The notes under the pieces: model-generated
What the model was told of the DNA's origin: nothing
Databases searched by the model: none
Seen by the model: the letters and a program-made list of their open reading frames with translations, nothing else
Shown: one piece after another, positions 61,034 through 64,000 of the stretch
How positions within the stretch are numbered: the stretch's first letter is position 1
Layout of the letters: every line of letters starts with the position of its first letter
Assembly: GCA_944385905.1 (NCBI GenBank)
Contig: CALWZA010000008.1
Span: forward strand, 1 to 64,000
Direction of reading: 5' to 3'
From: an uncultured Clostridia bacterium
GTDB lineage: Bacteria > Bacillota > Clostridia > Oscillospirales > Ruminococcaceae
DNA length: 64,000 bases
Program-made: the position numbers and the translations under genes

Positions 61034-61285
61034 ATGAGGCTTATAAATATAGGATACGGAAGCATGATTTCATCACAGCGCCTTGTGGCAATCGTCGCGC
61101 CCGAATCAGCACCGATAAAAAGGCTTATTCAGGAAGCAAGGGATAAGGGTACGCTTATCGACGCAACATATGGGAAGAAAACCCAGTCGGTAGTAATAAT
61201 GGACAGCGACCACGTGATTTTGTCTGCAAAGTCAACAGACTCGCTTTCAAGGTCGGCAGATTCGGGGGATGACAAAGTTGAATAA
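61034..61285 (+). CDS. remA: RemA/DUF370 family DNA-binding regulator
   Basis: This 83-residue protein matches DUF370 (RemA): [29 protein letters not shown] and [24 protein letters not shown]. In Bacillus, RemA activates matrix and osmoprotection genes as a multimeric DNA-binding ring. It starts 8 nt after yicC and overlaps gmk. Confidence 0.93.
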   Translation: MRLINIGYGSMISSQRLVAIVAPESAPIKRLIQEARDKGTLIDATYGKKTQSVVIMDSDHVILSAKSTDSLSRSADSGDDKVE

Positions 61286-61895
61286 AATTAAAAAAGGAGT
61301 GCTGTTTGTTGTATCGGCGCCGTCCGGATGCGGAAAAGGAACAATACTCGAAAGAGTGCTTAAGGACAGACCGGAAATTTTTTATTCGGTTTCGGCAACA
61401 ACGAGAAAGCCTCGAACAGGAGAAATAGACGGTGTGAACTATTATTTTTACAGCACGGAAGAATTTGAAAAGCTTGTATGCGAAAACGGAGTTCTCGAAT
61501 ACGCTCAGTTTTGCGGGAATTATTACGGAACGCCGAGAAAGCAGGTTCTCCAAAAACTTGATGAGGGCTGCGATGTTATCCTTGAAATAGAAACCAAGGG
61601 AGCAATGCAGATTAAAAAATCCTATCCCGAAGCGGTTTTGATATTTATACTTCCGCCGTCTGTCGGAGAGCTTAGAAGAAGGCTTGAAAAGCGGGCGACA
61701 GAAGACGCCGAAGTAATTGCAAAAAGGGTTTCAGAGGCGTCAAAAGAAATTGAAATGTCAAGAAATTACGATTTTGTAATCGTAAACGACGACCTTGAAA
61801 AAGCTATCAATGATTTTGAGGCGGTAATGCTCGCGTCAAGATTTATGATAAAAAACAGCAGTGAAACGATTAATGAAGTACTCAGCGCACGCTGA
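61269..61895 (+). CDS. gmk: Guanylate kinase
   Basis: 208 residues (205 if the TTG at 61278 is used). The ATG at 61269 directly follows GGGGG, which gives the TTG better spacing, so the start is uncertain. P-loop [10 protein letters not shown] and the guanylate kinase signature [17 protein letters not shown] are intact. It phosphorylates GMP to GDP. It overlaps remA and is followed by rpoZ 21 nt later. Confidence 0.94.
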   Translation: MTKLNKIKKGVLFVVSAPSGCGKGTILERVLKDRPEIFYSVSATTRKPRTGEIDGVNYYFYSTEEFEKLVCENGVLEYAQFCGNYYGTPRKQVLQKLDEGCDVILEIETKGAMQIKKSYPEAVLIFILPPSVGELRRRLEKRATEDAEVIAKRVSEASKEIEMSRNYDFVIVNDDLEKAINDFEAVMLASRFMIKNSSETINEVLSAR

Positions 61896-61916
61896 TTTAA
61901 AGAAAGGAAATTTGTT

Positions 61917-62132
61917 ATGTTAAGACCGGCAAGCTCACAAATTTTAAAAAATAACGAAAGCTGCTATTCACTCGTAATAGCAGTTGCAAAGAGAGCAAGA
62001 GAGATTACAGACTATGCTTTTGAAAATAAGATAGTTATAAACGAAAAGCCTGTTAAAACGGCTGTCGAGGAATTTGCCAGAGGCGAATATATTCTCAAAG
62101 AGAGCCCGAAGCTTCATAAGTCCGAGGATTAA
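61917..62132 (+). CDS. rpoZ: RNA polymerase omega subunit
   Basis: This 71-residue protein has LRPASSQILKNNESCYSLVIAVAKRAREITD and EKPVKTAVEEFARGEYIL, the usual omega pattern. It assists RNA polymerase assembly. An AAAGGAAA site is upstream. In Bacillus, coaBC lies between rpoZ and priA; here it is missing and priA follows after 32 nt. Confidence 0.95.
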   Translation: MLRPASSQILKNNESCYSLVIAVAKRAREITDYAFENKIVINEKPVKTAVEEFARGEYILKESPKLHKSED

Positions 62133-62164
62133 CAGACATACGGACATTAAACGGAGGTATAGAC

Positions 62165-64000
62165 ATGCAGGCATTTGTTGCGGCTAAGGTGGCGGTATTT
62201 GATACCGCATTCAGTTTTGACGCCGAATACACTTATCATGTTATCTCTGAGTTTGTCCGTGATATCAAGCCCGGAGCAAGGGTTCTTGTTCCTTTTGGAA
62301 AGGGCAACCGGCGCAGAATAGGGTTTGTGACAAAAATATATGAAAAGGATATGCCTGACCCTGCTCTCAAGCCGATATTCGCATTGATTGATAAAGAGCC
62401 GCTTATTAACGAGGAGCTTTTAAGCTTGATTTTCTGGCTTCGGGACAACACTTTCTGCACTCTGTTCGAGGCTTTTAAAACCATAGTACCGACAGGTTTC
62501 AGCGTGAGCTATAAGCCGAAATACAGTCTTGTGAATACCGACGCCGACTGCGAGCTTACAGACGAGGAAAAAAACTTTTTGCGGTTTGCCCGCTCTGTGT
62601 CAGCCGGAAAAGAGCTTGACGAGGTTTTTGACTGCTCAGCTGATAAAAAAAAGCAGGCGGTTGTAAATTCGCTGATTGAAAAAGGTCTGGTTGAGGAAAT
62701 CAAAGACTTTAAGCGTCAGGTTGGCGACGAAACGGTGCGGATGCTGAGACTATCGGACGAATTTTTAAACGGCGAAATTGTCAAAAAGCTCACTCCGAAG
62801 CAAAACGCCGTGGTCGCTCTTCTTGAGGAAAGTGAAACGGCGTCAGTCAAGGAAGTTTGCTACTTGGCTAACGTAACTCCGTCGATATGCTCAAGGCTCG
62901 TGTCATCCGGGGTGCTTTCTGAGTATTCCTATGAGGTGCTGAGAACTCCTGATTTTAAAGACGGAGAAAGGATGTCGGCTGATGATTATTCACTTTCAGA
63001 CGAACAGCAGAAAGCTTATGACGGAATAGTCTCCTTGATTGAGCGGGGAAAGCCGGCAGGCGCTCTGCTTTACGGAGTAACCGGAAGCGGAAAAACATCG
63101 GTTTTTATCAAATTGATAGATTACGTTACAAAAAAAGGCAAGTCAGCTATACTCCTTGTTCCCGAAATTTCATTGACTCCTCAAGCAGTAAACAAATTCC
63201 GTTCACTTTTCGGGGATACAGTTGCGGTAATACATTCAAGCCTGTCGCTCGGACAAAGAGTCGATGAGTATAAGAGAATACGTCAGGGAAAGGCTAAGAT
63301 AGTAATAGGTACAAGAAGCGCGGTTTTCGCACCCCTTGAAAACATAGGAATAATCATCATGGACGAGGAGGGCGAGCACACCTATAAATCCGAGTCCTCT
63401 CCGAGATATCACGCAAGAGACGTTGCGATAAACAGATGCGGAAATCATAACTGTGTTCTACTGATGGCGTCCGCGACGCCGTCGCTTGAAAGCTATTATT
63501 ACGCAAAACAGGGCAGATTTTCGCTGTTTGAGCTTGAAAAAAGATATAATAACGCCAAGCTTCCCGATGTGGTTATAGTCGATATGCAGCAGGAAGTTCT
63601 TGACGGCAACAGCGGACTTTTCAGCAGAGAGCTTGAGCGAGCGGTCAGAGAAAACATTGAAAAAAAGGAGCAGACTATACTGCTTTTAAACAGACGGGGA
63701 TTTTATACTTATCTCAGCTGTCTCGACTGCAAAAAGCCGCTTGAATGCCCCAACTGCGGAATACCGCTGACATATCACAAATCAAACGACAGCTTGATGT
63801 GCCACTACTGCGGCTATGTGAGCGCAAACACCAATAAATGCCCTGACTGCGGAGGAGACCATATCCTCACATCGGGAGTGGGAACTCAAAGAGTCGAGGA
63901 CGAGGTCGCAAGGCTTTTTCCTGAAGCGCGGGTTCTCAGAATGGACGCCGACACAACCTGTTCAAGATACGCCTATGAAAAGAATTTTTCGGATTTCGGC
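62165..64000 (+). CDS. priA: Primosomal protein N' (replication restart helicase), truncated by window end
   Basis: 612 codons are present and the frame is open to the last base, so the C-terminal part is missing. It has the N-terminal 3' DNA-binding and winged-helix domains, then the helicase core: LLYGVTGSGKTSVF (Walker A), LLVPEISLTPQ, VIHSSLS, GTRSAVFAPLENIGIIIMDEEGEHTYKSE (DEEG box) and LMASATPSLESYY. Zinc-binding cysteines follow (CLDCKKPLECPNC, CHYCGYVSANTNKCPDC). A GGAGG site lies 8 nt before the ATG. Confidence 0.95.
   Translation, partial: MQAFVAAKVAVFDTAFSFDAEYTYHVISEFVRDIKPGARVLVPFGKGNRRRIGFVTKIYEKDMPDPALKPIFALIDKEPLINEELLSLIFWLRDNTFCTLFEAFKTIVPTGFSVSYKPKYSLVNTDADCELTDEEKNFLRFARSVSAGKELDEVFDCSADKKKQAVVNSLIEKGLVEEIKDFKRQVGDETVRMLRLSDEFLNGEIVKKLTPKQNAVVALLEESETASVKEVCYLANVTPSICSRLVSSGVLSEYSYEVLRTPDFKDGERMSADDYSLSDEQQKAYDGIVSLIERGKPAGALLYGVTGSGKTSVFIKLIDYVTKKGKSAILLVPEISLTPQAVNKFRSLFGDTVAVIHSSLSLGQRVDEYKRIRQGKAKIVIGTRSAVFAPLENIGIIIMDEEGEHTYKSESSPRYHARDVAINRCGNHNCVLLMASATPSLESYYYAKQGRFSLFELEKRYNNAKLPDVVIVDMQQEVLDGNSGLFSRELERAVRENIEKKEQTILLLNRRGFYTYLSCLDCKKPLECPNCGIPLTYHKSNDSLMCHYCGYVSANTNKCPDCGGDHILTSGVGTQRVEDEVARLFPEARVLRMDADTTCSRYAYEKNFSDFG

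Noticed and set aside
1..64000. Prophage, transposon or CRISPR array
   Set aside because: No integrase, transposase, phage structural gene or regularly spaced repeat array was found in the window.

Overview
The window looks like a chromosome segment of a spore-forming gut clostridium, probably Oscillospirales (Ruminococcus or [Eubacterium] siraeum-like). This is inferred from the spore-coat cotJABC cluster, the SpoIID-like protein, class B sortases, Thr/Glu-rich lipoprotein linkers, sigma-A promoters with 17-bp spacers, AGGAGG-type ribosome binding sites, and the clostridial order yicC-remA-gmk-rpoZ-priA. Base composition is moderate and no phage, transposase, integrase or CRISPR array is visible. 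No rRNA is present; five tRNA genes are.

Layout. 0-1.2 kb: cotJA-cotJB-cotJC on the minus strand. 1.5-4.0 kb: three tandem secreted proteins with almost identical LPXTG-like tails, unrelated middles, and promoters that each carry TTTGTGCA exactly 40 nt upstream of the -10 box. 4.0-8.9 kb: a small CBM-like protein, a roughly 950-nt non-coding stretch with two palindromes, then two near-identical orphan solute-binding lipoproteins and a third copy broken by deletions. 9.0-9.35 kb: tRNA-Gly, tRNA-Arg, tRNA-His. 9.5-14.3 kb: two DUF187/GHL10-type surface proteins, one with an SH3 domain and one with a C-terminal amidase. 14.4-17.2 kb: nfnAB and yajC. 17.3-24 kb: a six-gene polyamine operon (speD-speA-speE-speB-carboxynorspermidine synthase-nspC, minus strand) behind a long structured leader that ends in a terminator just before speD. 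24.2-34.2 kb: tRNA-Thr, a cation efflux protein, an ABC-DUF1854-ABC triad preceded by small ORFs and a terminator, a DUF1846 protein and the CCA-adding enzyme.

34.3-42.9 kb: two lipoproteins, a MutS-like ATPase, a LUD protein, an operon of alpha/beta hydrolase, membrane-anchored MurF-like ligase and D-Ala-D-Ala ligase, and metA (with Glu111, so probably acetyl-CoA dependent). 43-56 kb: a polysaccharide deacetylase behind paired AACCGGTT palindromes, tRNA-Leu, glyA, rarA, an S1-domain protein, a cysteine desulfurase-ThiI pair, a CinA C-terminal protein, two tandem class B sortases (the second apparently a lipoprotein), a SpoIID-like protein, a small coiled-coil protein and a transglutaminase-like lipoprotein. 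56.3-59.8 kb: a heterodimeric ABC exporter. 60.1-64 kb: yicC-remA-gmk-rpoZ-priA, with priA cut by the window end.

How the parts fit. Much of the window concerns the cell envelope: sortases and possible sortase substrates, wall amidase, deacetylase, MurF/Ddl, surface glycosidase-like proteins and lipoproteins. The polyamine operon encodes both the decarboxylated-SAM route and the carboxyspermidine route to spermidine. The strongest candidates for undescribed biology are the phased TTTGTGCA regulon of modular surface proteins, the structured attenuator leader of the polyamine operon, and the ABC-DUF1854-ABC system with its mini-ORF leader.
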